The notes below the pieces were generated by a model that was given only the letters and a program-made list of their open reading frames with translations, was not told the DNA's origin and made no database searches. Made by a program: the position numbers and the translations under genes. Of a stretch of 20,868 nt of DNA, positions 1 through 6,793 are shown one piece after another. The stretch lies in NCBI GenBank assembly GCA_900319615.1, contig ONPE01000006.1:1-20868 (forward strand), in the 5' to 3' direction. How positions within the stretch are numbered: position 1 is the stretch's first letter; every line of letters starts with the position of its first letter. The DNA comes from an uncultured Eubacteriales bacterium (GTDB lineage Bacteria > Bacillota > Clostridia > Oscillospirales > Acutalibacteraceae).

Positions 1-822
1 GCAGCCGCGGTATTTGAACTCCAGCTTAACCTTATCATATATAGAGGCAGGCACGTGCACGCTCTGTTCGGACGCGCAGATCATGCCGTTGTCGAAGGTC
101 TTGCTGTGGATGATAGAGTTGACCGCAAGAACGATATCGGCGCTCTCGTCGATGATGGCAGGCGTGTTGCCTGCGCCGACGCCTAACGCCGGCTTGCCGG
201 AGGAGTAGGCGGCCTTTACCATGCCGGGGCCGCCGGTAGCGAGGATGATGTCAGCCTCCTTCATGAGGGTGTTCGTCATATCGAGGGAGGGTACGTCTAT
301 CCATGCGATGATATTTTCGGGAGCGCCTGCCTTTACAGCAGCCTCGAGGACGATCTTAGCCGCGTCGATGGTGCTGTTCTTCGCCCTCGGGTGAGGGGAG
401 ATGATGATGCCGTTGCGCGTTTTGAGCGTCAGCAGGCACTTGAATATCGCGGTAGAGGTGGGGTTGGTGGTCGGGATGACCGCCGCCACGACGCCGATCG
501 GCTCCGCGACCCTCACGATGCCTGCCGCCTCATCCTCCTCGATGACGCCGCAGGTCACGGTGTCCTTGTAGGCGTTGTAGATGTACTCGGAGGCGTAGTT
601 GTTCTTGATGACCTTGTCCTCGACCACGCCCATGCCGGTCTCGGCTACAGCGTCCTTCGCGAGGGTGAGGCGCGCCTTGTTGGCTGCGAGGGCGGCAGCC
701 TTGAAGATGGCGTCCACCTGCTCCTGAGTGTAGGTCGAGAAGAGCTCCTGAGCCTTCCGAACTTCGCTTATCTTCCGTTCCAGCGCTTCTACGCTGTCGA
801 CCGGATATTTTACATTATCCAT
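1..822 (-). CDS. adhE: Aldehyde-alcohol dehydrogenase AdhE, N-terminal part (runs off the left edge)
   Basis: This is the acetaldehyde dehydrogenase (CoA-acylating) half of the fermentative enzyme that reduces acetyl-CoA through acetaldehyde to ethanol, reoxidising NADH. I translated the minus strand by hand: 274 codons are open from ATG 822-820 to base 1 with no stop. It starts MDNVKYPVDSVEALERK and contains the family strings IPTTNPTSTAIFK, ISPHPRAK, ILATGGPGMVKAAY, GVGAGNTP and KTFDNGMICASEQS. The catalytic Cys of the last string is residue 249 (bases 76-78), close to Cys246 of the E. coli enzyme. The start is supported by AAGGAGG (rc of 830-836), 7 nt upstream. The C-terminal iron alcohol dehydrogenase domain would lie outside the window, so a stand-alone acetaldehyde dehydrogenase cannot be excluded; the sequence resembles the AdhE fusion family most. 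It is divergent from the gene at 1102 and probably Rex-controlled (see 942-959). Confidence 0.95.
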   Translation of the reverse strand, partial: MDNVKYPVDSVEALERKISEVRKAQELFSTYTQEQVDAIFKAAALAANKARLTLAKDAVAETGMGVVEDKVIKNNYASEYIYNAYKDTVTCGVIEEDEAAGIVRVAEPIGVVAAVIPTTNPTSTAIFKCLLTLKTRNGIIISPHPRAKNSTIDAAKIVLEAAVKAGAPENIIAWIDVPSLDMTNTLMKEADIILATGGPGMVKAAYSSGKPALGVGAGNTPAIIDESADIVLAVNSIIHSKTFDNGMICASEQSVHVPASIYDKVKLEFKYRGC

Positions 823-861
823 ATGGATTCCTCCTTAAGATAGGAATATTCAACACAAGTA

Positions 862-890
862 AGTATAGCATATGCCGCCGGCGGTTTCAA
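862..890 (-). promoter_or_regulatory. Sigma-A promoter of adhE
   Basis: On the minus strand TTGAAA (rc of 885-890) is followed after exactly 17 bp by TATACT (rc of 862-867). The predicted start of transcription near 855 gives a leader of about 33 nt before the adhE ATG. The spacer contains the self-complementary CCGCCGGCGG. A second, weaker candidate (TTACAA, 18 bp, TATCAT) lies just upstream on the same strand. Confidence 0.75.
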
Positions 891-941
891 TTTGCATATG
901 ATACAAAGAATTTCGAATTTTTTGTAACTAATAAGGTAATA

Positions 942-959
942 TTGTTATTTTTTTAACAA
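942..959. promoter_or_regulatory. Candidate Rex operator between adhE and the divergent gene
   Basis: The 18-bp sequence TTGTTA-TTTTTT-TAACAA is a perfect 6+6 inverted repeat. It matches the Rex consensus TTGTTAANNNNTTAACAA at 13 of 14 defined positions. Rex is the NADH/NAD+-sensing repressor known to control adhE in Clostridia and other Firmicutes. The site lies about 52 bp upstream of the adhE -35 and immediately upstream of the extended -10 promoter pointing the other way, so it could act on either gene. Calling it Rex is inference from sequence plus the neighbouring target gene. Confidence 0.7.
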
Positions 960-989
960 AGTTACTAATTCGCTTTTAGTTGCAGGGCT

Positions 990-998
990 TGATATAAT
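990..998 (+). promoter_or_regulatory. Extended -10 promoter candidate for the gene at 1102
   Basis: TGATATAAT is a TGn-TATAAT extended -10 element. The -35 region (about 969-974, TTCGCT) is poor, which extended -10 promoters tolerate. It would give a leader of roughly 95 nt. Confidence 0.45.
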
Positions 999-1101
999 CA
1001 AAAACCGATTGCAAAACGCAGACTGATATGATATATTAATTACTATTGAACGTCATCTGCCGGATGATGCGATTTTTTGTTATTGCGCGGAGGAAAATGC
1101 T

Positions 1102-2718
1102 ATGCAGCAAAAAACAAATGACATAACCAAGCCTGACGCCTCTCAAAAGAAGAAAAAGCTGATTGTCGTATTGATATCGGCTGCTTTTCTCTTAGCGACG
1201 CTTGTTATAGCCTTTCTCATATTTAAAGACGTCTTTTCTTACGAGCTGAAACACGCTTATACCGCAGACTCGCCGCTTTACTGGACGGTCGGCAGGGGTA
1301 TTCTGAACGGATTGAAGCCGTATCTGGAGATGTATGAGAATAAGCCCGTGGGTGTTTTCCTTATCTCGGCGCTGTCTTTCGCCGTTACAGGTGAAACGAT
1401 CCTGTGCAACATCGTAAGCATCATCTCGGTAATGCTTATCGCCTTTGTTCCCGCTTTGGCTCTGCTTGATCGGTACAGAAAAGACGAGAATATAGATACA
1501 CTCAGGAAAGCCGCAGTTGTTTTGACGGTGTTCTTAAGCTGCATTTTCCTCGCGGTCTATACCGAGATGCGTTCCGGCGCGTTTCAGGTCGAAGCTATCG
1601 GCGCCGCGTTCTCGGTACTGTTCATCTGTCTGGTGTACAAGCTGGGACGTTCGCAAACGAAGAAGGAAAGGATCATCCTTACGGTGCTTGCTTCGCTGGC
1701 GATATGCTGCGCCGTGATGCTCAAGGAGCCCTTCCTTTTGGGCGCGGTGTTCGGCGCTCTGCTGTTTGTTGACAACTTCAAGGATCTTCTCAAGAATCTG
1801 GTGATCCCCTGTGTCGGCGGCGGTATCATCGCGGTCATCGGACTTGCCGCAGGCGGCGTGCTTGTACCGTACTTCTCCATTTACTGCAAGCGTATGTTTG
1901 AAACAAGGATATCCGGCTCAAGAACGACGACGGTCAAGGCGTTCGAGCCGCAGCGTATATTTGATAATGTAAAGCAATTCAGCGTATGGCTGTTGATCCT
2001 TCTTATTCTGTTCGCCGTTCTGGCGCTTGTAAGTGTGATCATAAAGAAGAAGAGCTTACCGGCTATTCTGTTCCACGTATTCAAGGTTGCCGCAGCCCTC
2101 GCTGCAGCGATTTTCAGCGTAGGAGTGGCAAGATATTATTATTCGCATCATTTCATTTTTGCCGTACCCGTTTACTGTGCGTTTTTGATCTGCGGCGGGG
2201 AGGCGCTGTGTGAGCTGCTGCCGAAAAAGATAGCCGTGAGCGCAGCGATGTTCTTGCTTTGGGGCGCTGTATTGGTGTCGGTCATACCCTTCATCGGCTG
2301 CAAATACTGGGGAGATTATACCGTAAAGTACAAAGCCCTGACCGAAAAGGCGGCATATGTCGATGAGCTGCTGGATTTTTACGGTGAGGATCGCTATCAG
2401 TTTATCGGCTTCAACGGAGAGGATGTCTTCATCGGCTCGACAAAGCATTCTCCGCAGGGGCCTGTATTCGGACAGGACTCGGATAATTTCCAGTCGGCGG
2501 ACACATGGTTCTCGCAAAAGCTGCTCGAACAGATCGACAACAGCAACATCGTGATCGTAAAAGAGTATTTATCTCCGGCGATAAATGAACAGATACAAAA
2601 CAAACTGGCGACTTCATTCACGGAGAGCCCTGCGGTGCCTTTCCGAAATGCTCCGCCGCAGGACTTCAACTATAAGGTATATTACCGCATCGCAACATTC
2701 GGTTTGTTAAAAAGGTAA
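1102..2718 (+). CDS. Polytopic membrane protein, GT-C glycosyltransferase-like (ArnT/PMT type)
   Basis: A 538-aa integral membrane protein. A basic cytoplasmic N-terminus (KKKK at 16-19) precedes the first membrane helix at about 20-41; several more helices follow to about residue 400, then a soluble C-terminal domain of about 130 residues. After helix 1 comes HAYTADSPLYWTVGRGILNG with Asp56, then NKPVG at 80-84. This resembles the first extracytoplasmic loop of GT-C enzymes (a catalytic Asp, then a KP motif), which move sugars from lipid-phosphate donors to cell-envelope acceptors. Substrate is unknown. GGAGG at 1089-1093 supports the start. It stands alone: divergent from adhE and separated from the str operon by a hairpin terminator. 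The GT-C assignment comes from the loop pattern and topology only. Confidence 0.75.
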   Translation: MQQKTNDITKPDASQKKKKLIVVLISAAFLLATLVIAFLIFKDVFSYELKHAYTADSPLYWTVGRGILNGLKPYLEMYENKPVGVFLISALSFAVTGETILCNIVSIISVMLIAFVPALALLDRYRKDENIDTLRKAAVVLTVFLSCIFLAVYTEMRSGAFQVEAIGAAFSVLFICLVYKLGRSQTKKERIILTVLASLAICCAVMLKEPFLLGAVFGALLFVDNFKDLLKNLVIPCVGGGIIAVIGLAAGGVLVPYFSIYCKRMFETRISGSRTTTVKAFEPQRIFDNVKQFSVWLLILLILFAVLALVSVIIKKKSLPAILFHVFKVAAALAAAIFSVGVARYYYSHHFIFAVPVYCAFLICGGEALCELLPKKIAVSAAMFLLWGAVLVSVIPFIGCKYWGDYTVKYKALTEKAAYVDELLDFYGEDRYQFIGFNGEDVFIGSTKHSPQGPVFGQDSDNFQSADTWFSQKLLEQIDNSNIVIVKEYLSPAINEQIQNKLATSFTESPAVPFRNAPPQDFNYKVYYRIATFGLLKR

Positions 2719-2824
2719 ACCGACCCGGTTTTGACGGTGGATATCATCTCATTCGTTATTGAAGGTATTACGAACTCGCCGTGGCTTTGCCGCGTATAAA
2801 CAATGATCTGCTTATCTTGATCTG

Positions 2825-2860
2825 ACAGACAGTCGCCTGCGCGGCTGTCTGTACTTTTGT
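2825..2860 (+). terminator. Hairpin terminator after the GT-C-like gene
   Basis: ACAGACAG-T-CGC pairs with GCG-G-CTGTCTGT around a CTGC loop (2825-2852), a 12-bp stem with one T-G pair. The T tract behind it is short (ACTTTTGT), so termination may be moderate. It sits about 106 bp after the stop codon and 100 bp before the rpsL promoter. Confidence 0.55.
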
Positions 2861-2953
2861 CTGTATAAGCTCGGAGAGTATTGAAGAAAACGCTCCGGTA
2901 CATCAAGACCCGACCTTACTCCAAAGAAAAAGGCGAGTCAGGTCAAAAAAACA

Positions 2954-2983
2954 TTGACAAAACCACTCGCTTTATGGTATGAT
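2954..2983 (+). promoter_or_regulatory. Promoter of the str operon
   Basis: TTGACA (2954-2959) and TATGAT (2978-2983) are separated by 18 bp. This perfect -35 with a good -10 is the only strong promoter in the 472-bp gap before rpsL. Confidence 0.75.
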
Positions 2984-2989
2984 ACCTAA

Positions 2990-3190
2990 TTGTGGAAGAC
3001 TGCGTCCGAAAGATGCAAAACCACCGTCAAAGCGTGTAAAAAGCTCAGGTTTCATGCGAGTTTTTAGTATGTTTTGACCATCACTGCTTTAGTGTGTTAA
3101 ACACTTGTCAACAGACAGGCGTTTTTCATAAAATGTAAATCTTCGGATTTACGGTTCAATTCTTTATTATTCTTTGAAAGGAGGAAAAAC
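2990..3190 (+). other. Long 5' leader of rpsL
   Basis: About 200 nt of untranslated leader. It contains a hairpin-like segment at 3038-3065 (AAAAA, bulged G, CTC pairing with GAGTTTTT around an 11-nt loop) whose 3' side is T-rich like an attenuator, and a small dyad GTGTT-A-AACAC near 3090-3105. No ORF or known riboswitch was recognised. The rpsL ribosome binding site (AAAGGAGG, 3177-3184) ends the region. Confidence 0.4.
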
Positions 3191-3607
3191 ATGCCAACCT
3201 TTAATCAGTTAGTCCGCAAGGGCAGACAGGTCTCCGAGAAGAAGGCGAAGGCTCCCGCACTTTTGAAGGGCTGGAACTCTCAGAAGAATCGTGCTATCGA
3301 TCAGACTTCTCCTCAGAAGCGCGGCGTATGCACCGCCGTAAAGACCGCGACCCCCAAGAAGCCGAACTCCGCACTGCGTAAGATCGCAAGAGTACGTCTC
3401 TCTAACGGTATCGAGGTCAGTTCCTATATCCCGGGCGTCGGCCATAACCTGCAGGAGCACTCCGTTGTTCTTATCCGCGGCGGTCGTGTCAAGGACTTAC
3501 CCGGTGTGCGTTACCACATCATCCGCGGTACGCTCGATACACAGGGTGTTAACGGCCGTATGCAGGCCAGATCAAAGTACGGCGCAAAGCGTCCGAAGAA
3601 AAAGTAA
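3191..3607 (+). CDS. rpsL: 30S ribosomal protein S12
   Basis: S12 sits at the interface of the ribosomal subunits and helps monitor codon-anticodon pairing in the A site. The protein is 138 aa, the length of Bacillus S12, with the insertion near residues 15-40 that separates Firmicutes from the 124-aa E. coli form. The decoding loop TPKKPNSALRK is intact with Lys56, and RVKDLPGVRYH carries Lys101. These are the positions where streptomycin-resistance changes occur, so the allele looks wild type. AAAGGAGG lies about 6 nt upstream of the ATG. It is the first gene of rpsL-rpsG-fusA. Unlike the arrangement common in Firmicutes, rpoB-rpoC is not directly upstream. Confidence 0.98.
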   Translation: MPTFNQLVRKGRQVSEKKAKAPALLKGWNSQKNRAIDQTSPQKRGVCTAVKTATPKKPNSALRKIARVRLSNGIEVSSYIPGVGHNLQEHSVVLIRGGRVKDLPGVRYHIIRGTLDTQGVNGRMQARSKYGAKRPKKK

Positions 3608-3655
3608 GGAATTGACGACTCAAAGAATCTTTTAGATTTCTTGTTCTGTATTGTT

Positions 3656-3690
3656 GCAGAGCTTAGGATATATGTATCTGTCCTCTCTGC
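3656..3690 (+). promoter_or_regulatory. Hairpin in the rpsL-rpsG intergenic region, possible S7 regulatory site
   Basis: GCAGAG (3656-3661) pairs with CTCTGC (3685-3690), and inside it GATA-TATG-TATC forms a second stem with an internal loop between them. In E. coli the S7 protein represses its operon by binding the rpsL-rpsG intercistronic RNA. A structured segment at the same place here (152-bp gap) is consistent with that, but the S7 link is inference by position only. Confidence 0.35.
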
Positions 3691-3759
3691 GGCACTACGG
3701 GAGTTTGTCACTTTCGAGTACCAGTGATTTCTCATTTATTGTGAAGGAGGGAAGTAAAG

Positions 3760-4230
3760 ATGCCCAGAAGAGGTCAGATCGCAAAACGTGATGTTTTGCC
3801 GGATCCGGTTTATAACTCCAAGCTCGTTACCCGCCTTATCAACAATATCATGCTCGACGGCAAGAAGGGCGTAGCCCAGAAGATCGTCTACGGCGCATTC
3901 GATATTATCGCAGATAAGACCGGTAAGGATGCTCTCGAGGTTTTCGAGAACGCTATGGAGAACGTGATGCCTGAGCTGGAGGTCAAGGCTCGCCGTGTCG
4001 GCGGTGCTACCTACCAGGTTCCGATCAAGGTCAGAGAAGCAAGAAAGCAGACTCTCGGCCTTCGTTGGCTCACAAGCTACTCCAGAGCCCGCTCCGAGAG
4101 AACCATGAAGGAGAGACTCGCCGGAGAGATCCTCGACGCAGTGAACGGCGCAGGCGGCGCGTTCAAGAAGCGTGAGGACACCCACAAGATGGCAGAGGCC
4201 AACAAGGCTTTCGCTCATTATTCCTGGTAA
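3760..4230 (+). CDS. rpsG: 30S ribosomal protein S7
   Basis: S7 nucleates assembly of the 30S head and contacts the 3' domain of 16S rRNA near the E site. It is 156 aa, the normal bacterial length. The N-terminus MPRRGQIAKRDVLPDP, the central QVPIKVREARKQTLGLRWL and the C-terminal KREDTHKMAEANKAFAHY are diagnostic. AAGGAGGG lies 9-10 nt upstream of the ATG. It is second in the str operon, 152 bp after rpsL and 206 bp before fusA. These are wide gaps for this operon, and both contain structured DNA. Confidence 0.98.
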   Translation: MPRRGQIAKRDVLPDPVYNSKLVTRLINNIMLDGKKGVAQKIVYGAFDIIADKTGKDALEVFENAMENVMPELEVKARRVGGATYQVPIKVREARKQTLGLRWLTSYSRARSERTMKERLAGEILDAVNGAGGAFKKREDTHKMAEANKAFAHYSW

Positions 4231-4257
4231 TCGGCGCTTAGCCGCTTGATTATCATA

Positions 4258-4371
4258 GAACGGTGAACAGAGAACAGAGAACGGTGAATGGCGGGACACC
4301 CGCACCCGTTTTATAAAGATTCGAAACGCGAAGCGTTTTCCTTAACCGTTCACCGTTATCCGTTAACCGTA
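4258..4371 (+). repeat. Palindromic dispersed element A with heptanucleotide arms (between rpsG and fusA)
   Basis: The left arm is four 7-bp units (CGGTGAA, CAGAGAA, CAGAGAA, CGGTGAA; 4261-4288). The right arm is four units in the opposite sense (TTAACCG, TTCACCG, TTATCCG, TTAACCG; 4342-4369). The arms are complementary at 22 of 28 positions. The 53-bp core has a hairpin GCGGG-ACA-CCCGC (4291-4303), the string CACCCGTTTTATAA, and a hairpin AAACGC-GAA-GCGTTT (4324-4338). The same core order occurs in element B (10998-11152) on the minus strand. No ORF, and no clear target-site duplication was found. It looks like a MITE-like or REP-like non-autonomous element. Confidence 0.75.
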
Positions 4372-4436
4372 CTAAGGTATATGATTTTAGATGAAGAGTG
4401 ATATTGATATCATTCGACACATTGAAGGAGGATATT

Positions 4437-6515
4437 ATGCCCAGGCAGGTATCACTTGAAATGACAAGGAACATCGGCATCATGGCTCACATCGACGCCG
4501 GTAAGACAACCACAACAGAGCGTATCCTTTACTATACAGGTATCAACCACAAGATCGGCGAGACCCACGACGGCGCCTCGACGATGGACTGGATGGAACA
4601 GGAGAAGGAGAGAGGTATCACCATCACCTCCGCTGCTACCACCTGTTTCTGGAAGGATAACCGCATCAATATAATCGACACCCCCGGACACGTCGACTTC
4701 ACTGTTGAGGTCGAGCGTTCCCTGCGTGTTCTCGACGGTTCCGTAACCGTTCTCTGCGCAAAGGGCGGCGTCGAGCCCCAGTCCGAGACAGTTTGGCGCC
4801 AGGCGGACAACTACAAGGTCCCGCGTATGGTTTACGTCAACAAGATGGACATCACGGGCGCAGATTTCTATCATGTCCTGCAGATGATGAAGGACAGGCT
4901 CAAGTGTAACGCCGTCCCGATCCAGCTGCCGATCGGCTTTGAAGATACCTTTACCGGTATCGTAGACCTCGTTGAGATGACCGCCGAGACCTACACAGGT
5001 CCCAACGGCGAGAAGCGCGAGATCATCCCGATCCCCGAGGATATGAAGGAAAAGGCTCAGGAGTATCACGACGCTCTCATCGAGTCCGTCGCCGAGACCT
5101 CCGACGAGCTTATGGAAAAATACTTTGCAGGTGAAGAGCTCACCATCGACGAGATCAAGGCTGCTATCCGTAAGGCTACCATCGCCAACGAGATGGTTCC
5201 CGTTTGCTGCGGTACTTCTTACCGCAACAAGGGCGTGCAGAAGCTGCTCGACGCCATCGTCGACTATATGCCGGCTCCCACCGATATCCCCGCTATCAAG
5301 GGCGAGGATGTAGAGACAGGCGAAGAGTGCGAGCGTCACGCCAGCGATGACGAGCCGTTCTCTGCTCTCGCTTTCAAGATCGCTACCGACCCCTATGTCG
5401 GTAAGCTCTGCTTCTTCCGCGTTTACTCCGGTAAGGTAGAGAAGGGTACTGCGGTATTCAACTCCACCAAGGGCAAGAACGAGCGTATCGGTCGTATCCT
5501 TCAGATGCACGCCAATGACCGTAAGGACATCGACGTCTGCTACTCCGGCGATATCGCCGCAGCCGTAGGTCTGAAGAACACCACCACCGGTGACACACTC
5601 TGCGACGAGGATCATCCCGTAATTCTCGAGAGCATGGAGTTCCCGGAGCCCGTTATCAAGGTCGCCATCGAGCCCAAGACCAAAGCAGGTCAGGAGAAGA
5701 TGGGTATCGCCCTCGCCAAGCTCGCTGAAGAAGACCCCACCTTCAAGGCATACACCGATGAAGAGACAGGCCAGACCATCATCGCCGGTATGGGCGAGCT
5801 CCATCTGGAGATCATCGTCGACAGACTGCTCCGTGAGTTCAAGGTCGAGGCTAACATCGGTAAGCCCCAGGTCGCTTATAAGGAGACCATCCGCCGCGAG
5901 GCAGAGGTCGATCAGAAGTACGCGCGTCAGTCCGGCGGTAAGGGCCAGTACGGTCACGTCAAGATGCGTATCTTCCCGAATCCCGGCAACGGCTACGAGT
6001 TCGTCAACTCCGTAGTCGGCGGCGCGATCCCGAAGGAATATATCCCCGCAGTAGATCAGGGTATCCAGGGCGCTATGCTCAGCGGCGTACTCGCAGGCTA
6101 CAACGTCGTAGACGTCAAGTGCGAGGTATTCGACGGTTCCTATCATGAGGTCGACTCCTCCGAGATGGCGTTCAAGATCGCCGGTTCCATGGCCTTCAAG
6201 GAGGCTATGAAGAAGGCTGATCCCGTCCTGCTCGAGCCGATCATGAAGGTCAGCGTCACCGTCCCCGAAGAGTACGCAGGTACAGTATTCGGCGACTTCA
6301 ACGCACGCCGCGGCGCCGTTAAGGATCAGGAGATCTCCGACGGCGTAGCAAGGATCATCGCAGACGTTCCGCTCTCCAATATGTTCGGTTACGCTACCGA
6401 CCTGCGCAGTAAGACTCAGGGTCGCGGCAACTACGTCATGGAGCCCTCGCATCACGCAGAGGTCCCGAAGAACGTTGGGGAAGAGATCATGTCCGAAAGA
6501 TCCAAGAAGGACTGA
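4437..6515 (+). CDS. fusA: Translation elongation factor G
   Basis: EF-G is the GTPase that drives tRNA-mRNA translocation and, with RRF, ribosome recycling. It has 692 aa from ATG 4437. The GTP-binding motifs are intact: AHIDAGKT (17-24), RGIT (59-62), DTPGHVDF (81-88) and NKMD (135-138). The later domains contain GMGELHLEIIVDRL and ARQSGGKGQYGHV, typical of canonical EF-G, and the end YVMEPSHHAEVP also fits. I chose ATG 4437 because AAGGAGG ends 5 nt before it; an in-frame GTG at 4398 lies upstream of this ribosome binding site and would add 13 non-homologous residues. It is third in the str operon. Repeat element A precedes it and a different inverted-repeat element follows it. Confidence 0.98.
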   Translation: MPRQVSLEMTRNIGIMAHIDAGKTTTTERILYYTGINHKIGETHDGASTMDWMEQEKERGITITSAATTCFWKDNRINIIDTPGHVDFTVEVERSLRVLDGSVTVLCAKGGVEPQSETVWRQADNYKVPRMVYVNKMDITGADFYHVLQMMKDRLKCNAVPIQLPIGFEDTFTGIVDLVEMTAETYTGPNGEKREIIPIPEDMKEKAQEYHDALIESVAETSDELMEKYFAGEELTIDEIKAAIRKATIANEMVPVCCGTSYRNKGVQKLLDAIVDYMPAPTDIPAIKGEDVETGEECERHASDDEPFSALAFKIATDPYVGKLCFFRVYSGKVEKGTAVFNSTKGKNERIGRILQMHANDRKDIDVCYSGDIAAAVGLKNTTTGDTLCDEDHPVILESMEFPEPVIKVAIEPKTKAGQEKMGIALAKLAEEDPTFKAYTDEETGQTIIAGMGELHLEIIVDRLLREFKVEANIGKPQVAYKETIRREAEVDQKYARQSGGKGQYGHVKMRIFPNPGNGYEFVNSVVGGAIPKEYIPAVDQGIQGAMLSGVLAGYNVVDVKCEVFDGSYHEVDSSEMAFKIAGSMAFKEAMKKADPVLLEPIMKVSVTVPEEYAGTVFGDFNARRGAVKDQEISDGVARIIADVPLSNMFGYATDLRSKTQGRGNYVMEPSHHAEVPKNVGEEIMSERSKKD

Positions 6516-6524
6516 TTTACCGCT

Positions 6525-6634
6525 GTCATTCCGAGGAGCTGACGCAGTCAGCGACGTGGGAATCCCACAAAAAGAAGCAGATGCTTTCTTTGATCGGTTG
6601 AGATTGCCACACCCCTTTCAGGGTTCGCAATGAC
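6525..6634. repeat. Palindromic intergenic element C (GTCATT...AATGAC type)
   Basis: The ends are imperfect inverted repeats: GTCATTCCGA at the left against TCGCAATGAC at the right. A second pair lies inside (GTGGGAATC against GATTGCCAC). Internal hairpins are GCTGAC-GCA-GTCAGC (6538-6552), AAAGAA/TTCTTT around GCAGATGC (about 6570-6590), and CCC-TTTCA-GGG (6613-6623). The end sequence resembles the CGTCATTGCGAGG-type dispersed repeats seen in many bacterial genomes (recalled, not searched). It is 110 bp, non-coding, and lies between fusA and the tuf promoter. It shares no core with elements A and B. Confidence 0.65.
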
Positions 6635-6716
6635 GATTTATAAAAGCAGATGACACAACGGATAGCAGTTTTATCAAAATAAAGCACTATTTATTGTGGA
6701 AATTTGCAAAAAGCTA

Positions 6717-6745
6717 TTGCAATTCTCGAGAAGAATTGATAAAAT
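6717..6745 (+). promoter_or_regulatory. Promoter of tuf
   Basis: TTGCAA (6717-6722), 17 bp, TAAAAT (6740-6745), with TG at 6737-6738 making an extended -10. The spacer contains the 10-bp palindrome TTCTCGAGAA. It implies that tuf is transcribed separately from, or in addition to, rpsL-rpsG-fusA. Confidence 0.7.
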
Positions 6746-6793
6746 AACCATATTCGGTAATTTCATTTACTAATTTCAGGAGGTAATTTTCCA

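Noticed and set aside
391..843. Plus-strand open frame of 150 codons.
   Set aside because: Antisense shadow of adhE, which is supported by conserved motifs and a ribosome binding site on the minus strand.
4398..4436. Earlier in-frame GTG start for fusA.
   Set aside because: The strong AAGGAGG at 4425-4431 lies inside this extension and serves ATG 4437, which matches the EF-G N-terminus.
4452..6455. Very long open frame antisense to fusA (667 codons); a similar one antisense to tuf at 6776-7771.
   Set aside because: Mirror of biased codon use in highly expressed genes. No ribosome binding site or recognisable protein, and fusA and tuf are certain on the other strand.
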